The position numbers and the translations under genes were made by a program. Of a DNA stretch of 38,422 bases, positions 16,683-24,095 are shown one piece after another. The notes beneath the pieces are model-generated. The model was not told the DNA's origin. It saw only the letters and a list, made by a program, of their open reading frames with translations, and ran no database searches. Positions within the stretch are counted from its first letter, which is position 1; every line of letters begins with the position of its first letter. This DNA is from Azovibrio restrictus (GTDB lineage: Bacteria > Bacteroidota > Bacteroidia > Chitinophagales > Chitinophagaceae), in contig JANLJF010000042.1 of NCBI GenBank assembly GCA_029255605.1, positions 34,692 through 73,113 of the forward strand, given 5' to 3'.

Positions 16683-19472
16683 TTATCTATCGCTTACTTT
16701 GTATCTCATGGATCTCATTTCAAAAGCTTCAGGCCCCCCTTCCATAATATTGCAAATTGATTTTTTTATACTATTATCTTCAATGCATCCTGCTTGTTTT
16801 GCTTCTATATGCTTAGTTTCTGAATCCATAACGATTATATGTTCACTGTCACCATTAACGGGAATATTAGCATTATGCGTCACGCAAATTATTTGACGAC
16901 ACTCTTTTGTCTTTCTTAATTGTTCAACAACTAAATCATAAATTAAATTATTATCGAGATCATCTTCAGGTTGGTCTAATATAAGTGGCGTAGTACCTTG
17001 ACATAATATTAAAGTCAATATCGCTGCAGTTTTTTGACCTGCCGATGCATTTGACAATTCTTTCCACTGATTTGATGAGGTTTTGTATTCGAGCTTGATT
17101 TTATCCTCAGGAAAAAGAATACCAAAACAGTCTATTTGTTCAGAACTTAAACCTAGTATTCTAGAATTAAATTTCGCGTAGAACTGAGTACTAGTACCGT
17201 TGAAAACATTTTGGATTGCTGTTACAATTTTATCGTTATTACTCTCTACACTTTCTCCAGTTATACTCCACGTTTTTACTAAAGTATCTATATCTGCATC
17301 GAAAACACCATAGTCAATATTTATATTTTGCCGTAGTTGATCTTCCAAATTATCAATATCTCTACACATCTCAACTTTTGCTCTGACATTAACATCCTTT
17401 AATAGTTCATTTAAAAACTTCTTCCTGCGTTCTGTGATTGAAATTCTTTTATCAATATACTGTTGCCTTAAAGATTGTTTTTCTTCTTGTTTTTTCACAA
17501 TTACTTGCTCGGTTTCTGAAATCGTAAATAATTCATCTTGCATATTTCTTAATTGCGAAATATCATCTTCTACTTGTTCAATTTCGAATGCCCCCGATTC
17601 CGACAACTCTTGTTTTTTCCTTTCGAATTCTTTTTCACAATTCAAAAATTCTATTTTCCAGTCGCTATCTTGAATTTCACTATTAAATTCTTTTGAAATT
17701 TGCAGATATTCACTTTTTAATTTTTGTAGTGAGCTCTTAACTTTTGCCACCTTTTCATTAGCCGCTTCTATCATTTTTGATAACTTGGCTTTGTGATCTT
17801 CACTAATATCATCGATGTTTATTTCAACCGATACAGCCTTTTCAAGTTCCGTAAAAACTTCACTTTTCTCTTCAATGTGTATAACTAACCCATTTAGAAC
17901 TTTAGAGTCTTTTTGATATACATCTATATTATGAAGCTCTGTTTCGATTCCACTAGCTTTATATCTATCTATTCTTCCACTTATATCGACTATTTGTGCA
18001 TTAACAATACCCTTATTTTCGACTAGTAATTTTAAAGTTCGCAATTCAGCAGATTTTTCTAAATATTGTCGTTCGATTAAACCTAAATCTTTCTTTAAAA
18101 TTGCTATTTCTGAATTCGAATCATCAATACGATCTCGTAAAGAATTTAGGTTTGTAGCTATTTCGTAAATTTGTTTTTGAGAGAAAATATCAAAGTTAAA
18201 AAAGCTTATTGTGTCCTCTTGAAGCTCTTCTTCAAAACCTTGCGCGTTTATTTTGAGTATTTTTACGTCTTTAGAGTTTTGCAACTGTTGCATCCTAAGA
18301 ATATACTCTTCTCCTTTTCTGGTGATATAAATTTCTATTTTACAGTTATTCTTTAATACACCTTGATTAGATGAATCTTTTAGCTTAAAAAAATTCTTGA
18401 ATTCATTAATAACAGTCGGCAATGAAGCAAGCTCATTCTCCTTTGAAAATACCCCACGTATAAAATGAAGTATAGATGATTTCCCACTTCCCCTTCCACC
18501 GATAATTGTATTCATTTGAGGACCAAATTCTATAGTCAAAGGGGTACTATTTGATCTAGATATTTCTGTACCCATAATTACTATTTTATTGAACCATACA
18601 TCGGGCTTTGTATATGGCTTTCCTTTGCAAACAAAATCATTTTTTATCCTGAACTTGGGAAGTAATAATGCATGTCTTAGACTCTCCAAACTAGGTGTTT
18701 TATCCATCTTAATCCAACTATATCTTCTCCCAATACCCCACAAACCATGCTTTGAATCTTTTTCAGCATGTGGGTTATCAGAAAAAGTTAAAATTGCTTT
18801 CCCATACTTAATAGCCTGAACGACTACTGAACGCCAATCTTTTAGTCGATCTTCCTTAATAGTGTATTGCGCGGGAGATACTGCTTCTTTATTATAGTAT
18901 TTATTTATTTTTTCTAGCGCATATGTTTTGTTGTAGCTATTGTTATCAACTAACAATTCCTCGTGTACTACTTGTACGCCTAGAAACAGGTTTTTATTAA
19001 ATATTTGATCTCTAAGGGTATTTGCAACTTGGCAAAGTCCATTGTATTCATCAATATGTGCTGGTATACACAACGCTCCTTTCTTAATCGCTAATTCCAT
19101 CACTTCTTCGACACTTAAGCTTGAATGGGCGTCTTGCTCGCCAAATTTTCTTCGTTCAATTCCTGTTAATGTGATAAAATCTTCAACCTCTTGAGTTGTA
19201 ATATGCATATCGAACAACACCAACAAATGCACTTTAGAATCACTACAGGTAATTTCTACACCAGGAAAGACAAAAATTTTTTTTATCGCAGCTACTTCTT
19301 TTATTCTATCTATCCATTCAGCAGTATTATGATCTGTGACTGCCACACAATTTAATCCCTTTCGTTCCGCTTCTTCTATCCACTGTTCCGGTGTTACAGT
19401 GGTATCCTTAAAACATTTACTTGCAGGAGTATGTAGATGCAAATCGCATTTAAACCATCTTGTTCCAACCAT
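16683..19472 (-). CDS. PHP-domain phosphoesterase fused to an SMC/RecF-like ATPase (Ppl/TrlF-like)
   Basis: The protein has 929 residues. The N-terminal PHP domain (1-~260) carries FKCDLHLHTP (His12, His14), VAVTDHN (Asp47, His48), GVEITCSD (Glu73), His82, IPAH (His139) and SDNPH (Asp232, His235), a full set of metal ligands for a phosphoesterase or nuclease. The ATPase follows: Walker A GGRGSGKSS (325-333), a long coiled-coil-rich middle (~440-690), signature NASAGQK (808-814), Walker B PLILDQPEDDLDN and switch histidine THNANIPVNGD (His866). This is the architecture of the TrlF-family AAA-like ATPases and of the single-gene anti-phage candidate Ppl. Activity on nucleic acid is inferred. The gene is far AT-richer than its neighbours. 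The frame reaches a TTG at 19553, but the ATG at 19472 follows its promoter. Confidence 0.92.
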   Translation of the reverse strand: MVGTRWFKCDLHLHTPASKCFKDTTVTPEQWIEEAERKGLNCVAVTDHNTAEWIDRIKEVAAIKKIFVFPGVEITCSDSKVHLLVLFDMHITTQEVEDFITLTGIERRKFGEQDAHSSLSVEEVMELAIKKGALCIPAHIDEYNGLCQVANTLRDQIFNKNLFLGVQVVHEELLVDNNSYNKTYALEKINKYYNKEAVSPAQYTIKEDRLKDWRSVVVQAIKYGKAILTFSDNPHAEKDSKHGLWGIGRRYSWIKMDKTPSLESLRHALLLPKFRIKNDFVCKGKPYTKPDVWFNKIVIMGTEISRSNSTPLTIEFGPQMNTIIGGRGSGKSSILHFIRGVFSKENELASLPTVINEFKNFFKLKDSSNQGVLKNNCKIEIYITRKGEEYILRMQQLQNSKDVKILKINAQGFEEELQEDTISFFNFDIFSQKQIYEIATNLNSLRDRIDDSNSEIAILKKDLGLIERQYLEKSAELRTLKLLVENKGIVNAQIVDISGRIDRYKASGIETELHNIDVYQKDSKVLNGLVIHIEEKSEVFTELEKAVSVEINIDDISEDHKAKLSKMIEAANEKVAKVKSSLQKLKSEYLQISKEFNSEIQDSDWKIEFLNCEKEFERKKQELSESGAFEIEQVEDDISQLRNMQDELFTISETEQVIVKKQEEKQSLRQQYIDKRISITERRKKFLNELLKDVNVRAKVEMCRDIDNLEDQLRQNINIDYGVFDADIDTLVKTWSITGESVESNNDKIVTAIQNVFNGTSTQFYAKFNSRILGLSSEQIDCFGILFPEDKIKLEYKTSSNQWKELSNASAGQKTAAILTLILCQGTTPLILDQPEDDLDNNLIYDLVVEQLRKTKECRQIICVTHNANIPVNGDSEHIIVMDSETKHIEAKQAGCIEDNSIKKSICNIMEGGPEAFEMRSMRYKVSDR

Positions 19473-19490
19473 ATTGAAATTATTTATTCG

Positions 19491-19520
19491 TAAACATATA
19501 GATTTTAGGCTATTAATCAA
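19491..19520 (-). promoter_or_regulatory. Promoter of the PHP-ATPase gene
   Basis: On the minus strand TTG (19520-19518) is followed after 19 bases by TATGTTTA (19498-19491), a one-mismatch -7 box. It ends 18 bases before the ATG at 19472. It lies downstream of the terminator at 19570-19596, so the gene is insulated from the upstream small gene. Confidence 0.55.
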
Positions 19521-19569
19521 CCGTGAAAAACACCGGTATTTCCTCAAAATCAATGAAGTATAAATAAAA

Positions 19570-19596
19570 AAAGAACCCGCTGCTTGCAGGTTCTTT
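19570..19596 (-). terminator. Terminator of the upstream KTSC-like gene
   Basis: AAAGAAC (19570-19576) pairs with GTTCTTT (19590-19596), and CTGC/GCAG pairs inside. On the minus strand a run of eight T follows. It separates the small gene at 19626-19856 from the PHP-ATPase. Confidence 0.85.
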
Positions 19597-19625
19597 CAAA
19601 CATCTAAGGGTCAGGAAAAACGTTT

Positions 19626-19856
19626 TTAATTGGCGGAGACCTTCGAGTAGCGGAAGCCCGCGGGCAGTATCACCCTTTGCAGGTAGTCTTCCTTACGTTC
19701 GGCAGCCATCAGGGCCGTATAGAGGCTATCGTGCACACCATAGTATTCATAAGTTCCATCGTTGTGTATTACCAGGCGCAGCGTCTTTTGTTCGTCATCA
19801 TACCACACATCCTGTACAGATGCACGGCTATCATTCGTCAGTTTCATACCACCCAT
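19626..19856 (-). CDS. Small KTSC-domain-like protein
   Basis: The 76-residue protein contains VQDVWYDDEQKTLRLVIHND, GTYEYYGVHDSLYTALMAAE and DYLQRVILPAGFRYSKV. These match the KTSC layout of two beta strands with a G.YeY.gV turn, a helix and a final strand. No function is established for the family. The frame is open to 19955, but that part is Gly/Cys-rich and lies in a strongly strand-skewed tract, so it is probably leader. ATGs at 19856 and 19847 (MKLTND) are both possible. It has its own terminator. Confidence 0.7.
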   Translation of the reverse strand: MGGMKLTNDSRASVQDVWYDDEQKTLRLVIHNDGTYEYYGVHDSLYTALMAAERKEDYLQRVILPAGFRYSKVSAN

Positions 19857-20175
19857 ATATAAAAACTTGTGCCAACCCCACATTCCACAAACACATGAAA
19901 ACAAACAACATACAACCCCACCTCCACCCCAACCTTCCACAAAACAGGAAAACACATCATATACTAACCCCTACCTCATTAAGAAATCCATCAACGAACC
20001 ACCGCCCGGCACAACAGTAGCAACCCAGCCCCATCGGCAACCACGACGAACTTTTTCATGGAGCGCAGCGGAATAATTACGCAGTAATTAATTCGTCGGC
20101 TCCTTTTTTGGTTCTTTTTTGGAGAAGCCAAAAAGAACAGACTCGCGCTAAGCAAAAAAGAACAAACTTTATAAA
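19857..20175. other. Gene-free tract: strand-skewed DNA and a probable dispersed repeat
   Basis: No gene is seen in these 319 bases. From about 19861 to 20050 the plus strand is built largely of A and C with few G and T. The minus strand therefore has a G-rich run at 19938-19916 (five or more GG/GGGG groups), a possible quadruplex. From about 20044 to 20165 there is a set of nested inverted repeats with the look of a dispersed intergenic element (listed separately). Confidence 0.6.
20044..20165. repeat. Probable dispersed palindromic repeat element
   Basis: The inverted pairs are CGACGAA (20044-20050) with TTCGTCG (20092-20098); GGAGC (20060-20064) with GCTCC (20099-20103), which crosses the first pair; and ATTAC/GTAAT around GCA near 20076-20088. 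GTTCTTTTTTGG (20111-20122) pairs with CCAAAAAGAAC (20128-20138), with one bulge. The same GTTCTTTTTT also pairs perfectly with AAAAAAGAAC at 20154-20163. Similar elements recur in Bacteroidota intergenic regions from memory; copy number in this genome is unknown. Confidence 0.5.
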
Positions 20176-20601
20176 ATGGAACTCCTTCTATTCCTCATCA
20201 TCTGCCTCAGCATCCTTATAGGCATCCCGTTATTCATTAGCTGGCTGTTCCGGCAAGCAGGCGTCCGCACCTATGCCCACTTCCCCATTGCGTTAAAATG
20301 GGTATTCTATGTGCTTTGGGCATATTATAGCCTGATAGGCATAGCCAACGCCATATCGCTTAGCCAAACAGATGCACTCCTTTCCCATAAACACATGTTT
20401 TATGATATGCCCGGCATCAGTTGGTCGCTTATCCTGCTGTTCTTCCCGCTGCATGTCATGCTCGTAAAATTCATCCGCAATAAAGAAAATCCCTTCATCG
20501 TGCTCCTGGCTATACTCAGCCTCATCGCCTGCTGGGCACAGTTTCTCCATGCCACCTTCTACGAGCTCTTCCGCGATGTATCTATGAAGATAGGCGGTTA
20601 G
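20176..20601 (+). CDS. Small integral membrane protein, unknown function
   Basis: This 141-residue protein is not recognised. Four hydrophobic segments are visible: LLLFLIICLSILIGIPLFISWLF is the first (written in part), followed by segments at about 40-62, 80-97 and 106-122. The C-terminus is short and polar. The start is an ATG directly after the repeat element, with no classical promoter box in between. There is no partner gene close on the same strand except the T9SS protein 332 bases downstream, which has its own promoter candidate. Confidence 0.7.
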   Translation: MELLLFLIICLSILIGIPLFISWLFRQAGVRTYAHFPIALKWVFYVLWAYYSLIGIANAISLSQTDALLSHKHMFYDMPGISWSLILLFFPLHVMLVKFIRNKENPFIVLLAILSLIACWAQFLHATFYELFRDVSMKIGG

Positions 20602-20933
20602 CAAAAACACTAAAATAACGTATATTTGTAGTAATAAAAGGAGATAAGAACTATCTCTTGCCTGGAAATTGTTGCAAAAACCGAAAACCGCATTTTCACA
20701 ACAAAACACAACAAAACACAACAAAAGAAAACTACAAAACCGGAACAAACCGGAACAATTTAGACTGTAAGGCATTCAGCATCAATACACAAAGCGTAAA
20801 CATACCCGTGTTTTCACCGGAGTGTTTAATATATAAGTGAAACATTATCAATGTCGGAAAATATTTATACGAAAAAGTATATAATTCGTATACCATTTTC
20901 ATACATTGCATTACACTTAAAAATTCACCATAT
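20602..20933 (+). promoter_or_regulatory. Long structured leader of the T9SS protein gene
   Basis: TATATTTG (20621-20628) is an exact -7 box. After it come a 6-bp hairpin (GAGATA/TATCTC, 20641-20657), three perfect 10-bp tandem repeats (CACAACAAAA, 20697-20726), two CCGGAACAA copies at the same 10-bp period (20740-20758), and the 8-bp dyad TATACGAA/TTCGTATA (20866-20873 and 20885-20892). A 28-codon reading frame (20851-20937) overlaps the gene's ATG as ATGA. Confidence 0.5.
20697..20726. repeat. Three perfect 10-bp tandem repeats
   Basis: The unit CACAACAAAA occurs three times without mismatch, followed 13 bases later by two copies of CCGGAACAA, also at 10-bp spacing. One turn of B-DNA is about 10.5 bp, so bound proteins would be on one face of the helix. 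Confidence 0.8.
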
Positions 20934-22604
20934 ATGAAAAGCAATGCCACGTTACCAACCGTCAAAAGGCAGCTCCTTTTTACGCTGCTCTCCCTTCTGA
21001 TGCTCAGTTTCACCACACAGGCACAAACATTCTGGACCCCCGTCTCAAACGAAGACAGTTACCCCATAGCCGGCAGCCCGGATATAGGTACTACCACACA
21101 TACATCCTGCTACTCTCTTTCTAACATGGGCTTTTACGGCAGCTCTGAAGACCTGGTCGTTTCCGGGTGGGATGATGCCGGCACACCATCGGGTGTGGCA
21201 TGGCGGCGCCTGGTTACCGGCTCGTTTGGCTCAGTCATCATCGCACAGGGTATCATCCCTTACAATAATGTGCAAGATCTGGAAGTAGGCATATTGCAAT
21301 CCGGTGCAGGCTGGGAAATATATGTAGCCTACTATCTTGGCGGCACCGGCCACATGCTGGATGTATATGACTGGAACCCCGGTGGTGTTACTTTGCTGTA
21401 TTCTATCCCATTATCCGCCACACCGGTTTATGGCCGTATCAGTATGGACTGCCATAAGCTGTATGGATTGGCGCTGGCATGGGAAGATAACGGCATTCAT
21501 AGCATGACAGGCCTTTCGGGCAGCCCTACTACTACCTATGGTGGCGATGTGCTGCTGAATGGTACTAACGGCTATTCGGTGCCCGATGTTGCCTTTACCC
21601 ATACAGGCTCAGGCCTGAATGTGCACTATGTATATCTTAACCAGGCAGGTGGCTACCTTGAAGAATCTTACTACGATTATTTTGCGCTGATGTCTGCACC
21701 TTCCGGCTCCACTATATTGCAGATGGTGGAAGACCAGAATTTCCTTTCCAATGAAAGGAGGTATGCGTATCCTAACATGGATGCACCCGACCACTACAAT
21801 AAAGACAATTGGGCGTACACGTATACGGTAGATAACCAAAACATATCTGTTCGCCTGGTAGATTACTTCAGCAGTATATTCCCCGTTACCAGGGTCGTGA
21901 ACGACAATTCGATTTTACCAAGCGCACCTATCAATAGTAGTAATAACATGTCACCTTTTCTCAGCTACGATCATCATATGACCAGTACCGCCTCTATAAA
22001 CGTAGGCTGGTATTCAACGCAGATGAACCCTATGACTGGTATGGCGGCATCGTACGTGCACCTGCAAATGGACCAATATGGTACCGGCCTGGTAGCCATG
22101 CCTCCTGATTATCATGCCATACCTAATAATCGGGGCAATGCATCCAATACACCTGTATTGTCTTTCAGCAAACAGAATGAGATGTGCCATTATCTGTATA
22201 CCGTGTTCCCTGAAATGGGCTATCAGATGCAGCACAAGTATCACCCATGGAGCACTTCACCCTTCAAAAGCACAGAAACTGCTGCCGTCAATACAGAATG
22301 TGAGCATGATGCAAGGATAGAAGAATTAAGAAGAGCTAAAGCATCTGTAAAGCTGGCAGCATATCCCAACCCGTTTACAGACAGGGTATCGCTGGCTATA
22401 CCTGCTGAATTGCAGACAGAGGAAGCCAATGTGCGCATAGTAGATGTAATGGGCAAACAAGTGGGTAGTTATAACGGTATACTATTGCAAGCCAATAACT
22501 ACCTGGCAGATTTATCCCAAACGCTGCCTCCCGGCAACTACCTGCTAACTGTTGACGCCGGCAATACATGCCATGAAACTATTAAAGTGACAAAATCCAA
22601 ATAG
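20934..22604 (+). CDS. Secreted T9SS cargo protein, function unknown
   Basis: This 556-residue protein has a long positively charged signal peptide (1-31, ending TTQAQ). A repetitive beta-rich body follows, with motifs such as LVVSGWDDAG, WEIYVAYYLGG and LNVHYVYLNQAGG that suggest a propeller-like fold. The C-terminal sorting domain (from about 475) has AAYPNPFTDRVSLAIP and ends NYLLTVDAGNTCHETIKV. Sec export and T9SS secretion are expected. No enzyme motif is seen. It is preceded by a long structured leader and followed by a bidirectional terminator, so it is probably monocistronic. Confidence 0.92.
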   Translation: MKSNATLPTVKRQLLFTLLSLLMLSFTTQAQTFWTPVSNEDSYPIAGSPDIGTTTHTSCYSLSNMGFYGSSEDLVVSGWDDAGTPSGVAWRRLVTGSFGSVIIAQGIIPYNNVQDLEVGILQSGAGWEIYVAYYLGGTGHMLDVYDWNPGGVTLLYSIPLSATPVYGRISMDCHKLYGLALAWEDNGIHSMTGLSGSPTTTYGGDVLLNGTNGYSVPDVAFTHTGSGLNVHYVYLNQAGGYLEESYYDYFALMSAPSGSTILQMVEDQNFLSNERRYAYPNMDAPDHYNKDNWAYTYTVDNQNISVRLVDYFSSIFPVTRVVNDNSILPSAPINSSNNMSPFLSYDHHMTSTASINVGWYSTQMNPMTGMAASYVHLQMDQYGTGLVAMPPDYHAIPNNRGNASNTPVLSFSKQNEMCHYLYTVFPEMGYQMQHKYHPWSTSPFKSTETAAVNTECEHDARIEELRRAKASVKLAAYPNPFTDRVSLAIPAELQTEEANVRIVDVMGKQVGSYNGILLQANNYLADLSQTLPPGNYLLTVDAGNTCHETIKVTKSK

Positions 22605-22629
22605 CTTCCGCATAAGTAAAGTATAAAAC

Positions 22630-22657
22630 AAAGCGGCTACATACCTGTAGCCGCTTT
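22630..22657. terminator. Bidirectional terminator between convergent genes
   Basis: AAAGCGGCTAC (22630-22640) and GTAGCCGCTTT (22647-22657) form a perfect 11-bp stem with a 6-base loop and T-rich tails on both strands. It lies between the T9SS gene stop (22604) and the fabD stop (22675). Confidence 0.92.
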
Positions 22658-22674
22658 TACATATTATATCGCGA

Positions 22675-23556
22675 TTAGTTGATACCCTCTGTAGCAGCCT
22701 CTTTATGTATCTTCTTCACCAAGCCCTGCAGTACATTACCCGGTCCTACCTCTGTAAAGCGGGTAGCGCCATTCTCCACCATCTTCTGCACCGTTTGTGT
22801 CCAGCGCACGGGGGCCGTTAGCTGGGCTACCAGGTTCTGCTTAATATCCGCAGGGGTGATGTATGGATGGGCATCTACGTTTTGGTACACAGGGCAGGTA
22901 GGGTTGGCAAAGTTGGTCGCCATAATAGCGCTTTCCAGTTCTTCCCTTGCAGGCTCCATCAGTGGCGAATGGAAAGCACCACCCACCTGCAGCACCAGGG
23001 CACGCTTGGCACCCGCAGCCTTCATCAGCTCGCAGGCTTTGTTCACGCCCTCTATGCTGCCGCTGATAACCAGCTGGCCGTGGCAGTTATAGTTGGCAGC
23101 TACCACCACCTCATCGGTAATGCCGGCGCATATCTCCTCTACCTTGGCATCTTCCAGGCCCAGTATCGCCGCCATCGTAGATGGGTTGATCTCGCAGGCA
23201 CGCTGCATAGCTGCTGCACGCTTGGCTACCAGGCGCAGGCCATCTTCAAAGCTCAGCACCTTATTAGCCACCAGTGCCGAAAACTCGCCCAGCGAGTGGC
23301 CCGCCACCATATCAGGCTTCAGGTCTGGCGTGGTGAGGAACAGTATGGTAGAATGCAGGAATATAGCAGGTTGGGTTACTTTGGTTTGCTTCAGGTCTTC
23401 ATCGCTACCGCTAAACATGATATCGGTAATGCGGAAACCTAATATTTCGTTGGCTTGCTCAAAGTATTCTTTAGCCAATGTATTTGTCTCGTACAGGTTC
23501 TTGCCCATACCTGAGAATTGTGCGCCCTGCCCAGGAAATACAAATGCATGCTTCAT
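22675..23556 (-). CDS. fabD: Malonyl-CoA:ACP transacylase FabD
   Basis: FabD loads malonyl groups onto acyl carrier protein for fatty-acid elongation. The 293-residue protein begins KHAFVFPGQGAQFSGMG. It has the catalytic serine in GHSLGEF (Ser88), the CoA-carboxylate arginine in AKRAAAMQ (Arg113), and the catalytic histidine in GGAFHSPLM (His196). Length is normal. The frame extends three codons to a TTG at 23565; the ATG at 23556 fits the family start. Only a one-mismatch -7 box (TACTTTCG, 23589-23582) is found upstream. No other fab genes are beside it. Confidence 0.97.
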   Translation of the reverse strand: MKHAFVFPGQGAQFSGMGKNLYETNTLAKEYFEQANEILGFRITDIMFSGSDEDLKQTKVTQPAIFLHSTILFLTTPDLKPDMVAGHSLGEFSALVANKVLSFEDGLRLVAKRAAAMQRACEINPSTMAAILGLEDAKVEEICAGITDEVVVAANYNCHGQLVISGSIEGVNKACELMKAAGAKRALVLQVGGAFHSPLMEPAREELESAIMATNFANPTCPVYQNVDAHPYITPADIKQNLVAQLTAPVRWTQTVQKMVENGATRFTEVGPGNVLQGLVKKIHKEAATEGIN

Positions 23557-23641
23557 AAACTTCAAAGTTGAATTGAGAGCGCGAAAGTAATAAATAACGG
23601 CTTATAAATATCGGTCATACCTATATCAGTCTTTCCATTCG

Positions 23642-23669
23642 TTGGCATATTATTTTACAGCTACTTTTG
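23642..23669 (+). promoter_or_regulatory. ytxJ promoter, leaderless
   Basis: TTG (23642-23644) and TACTTTTG (23662-23669) are separated by 17 bases, an exact Bacteroidota promoter. The box ends only 4 bases before the ATG at 23674, so transcription should begin at or within the start codon. Confidence 0.7.
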
Positions 23670-23673
23670 CATC

Positions 23674-24003
23674 ATGAATTGGATAGCACTTACAGAGGAA
23701 GCACAACTGGATAGCATTGCAGAAGAAAGTAAGAACCAACCGGTTGTGATATTTAAACATAGTACCCGCTGCAATATCAGCGATATGATAAAGACCCGGT
23801 TGGAGCGCAGTGAAGAACCATCTCACATTAAATTTTACTACCTCGACCTGATACGCTTCCGCAATATTTCGAACAAGATAGCAGAGGTATTCGCGGTGCA
23901 TCACGAATCACCCCAGGTGTTGTTGATAAAAGATGGCGACTGTGTATATGATGAAAGCCACAACGGCATCTATATGGAAGACATTGTGGAGCAGGCGGCG
24001 TAA
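23674..24003 (+). CDS. ytxJ: YtxJ-family monothiol bacilliredoxin-like protein
   Basis: The 109-residue thioredoxin-fold protein has IFKHSTRCNISDM with a single Cys33 and SPQVLLIKDG carrying the cis-proline, as in YtxJ. YtxJ proteins are placed in bacillithiol-linked thiol redox control, where they reduce mixed disulfides on cytoplasmic proteins. In this protein the usual HSTRCPIS reads HSTRCNIS. The bacillithiol genes are not in this window, so use of that thiol is inferred from the family. It is divergent from fabD and convergent with the MATE gene. Confidence 0.88.
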   Translation: MNWIALTEEAQLDSIAEESKNQPVVIFKHSTRCNISDMIKTRLERSEEPSHIKFYYLDLIRFRNISNKIAEVFAVHHESPQVLLIKDGDCVYDESHNGIYMEDIVEQAA

Positions 24004-24012
24004 GCGGGAGGG

Positions 24013-24078
24013 TAATAAGTCAATAAGGTAAAACGACAATATGGTAATAGCAGATAGCTACACGCTATCAACTTATTA
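24013..24078. repeat. Nested inverted repeats between ytxJ and the MATE gene
   Basis: TAATAAGT (24013-24020) and ACTTATTA (24071-24078) are perfect inverted copies. Inside, GATAGC (24053-24058) and GCTATC (24064-24069) make a tight hairpin with loop TACAC. The structure fills the gap between the two convergent stops and may end both transcripts, although it has no long T-run. Confidence 0.5.
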
Positions 24079-24095
24079 ACCTATTTCCCAATTAA

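Noticed and set aside
19472-19553. 27-residue N-terminal extension of the PHP-ATPase from a TTG
   Set aside because: The extension overlaps the promoter (19491-19520), and the PHP domain begins directly after the ATG at 19472.
19857-19955. N-terminal extension of the small KTSC-like protein (Gly/Cys-rich)
   Set aside because: It is encoded by the strand-skewed tract, has no KTSC resemblance, and closer ATGs exist at 19856 and 19847.
20697-20758. Possible CRISPR array
   Set aside because: The repeats are only 10 bp with no spacers of regular length, and no cas genes are present.
22867-23442. 191-codon plus-strand frame inside fabD
   Set aside because: It is a shadow of fabD, which has its catalytic Ser, Arg and His in order.
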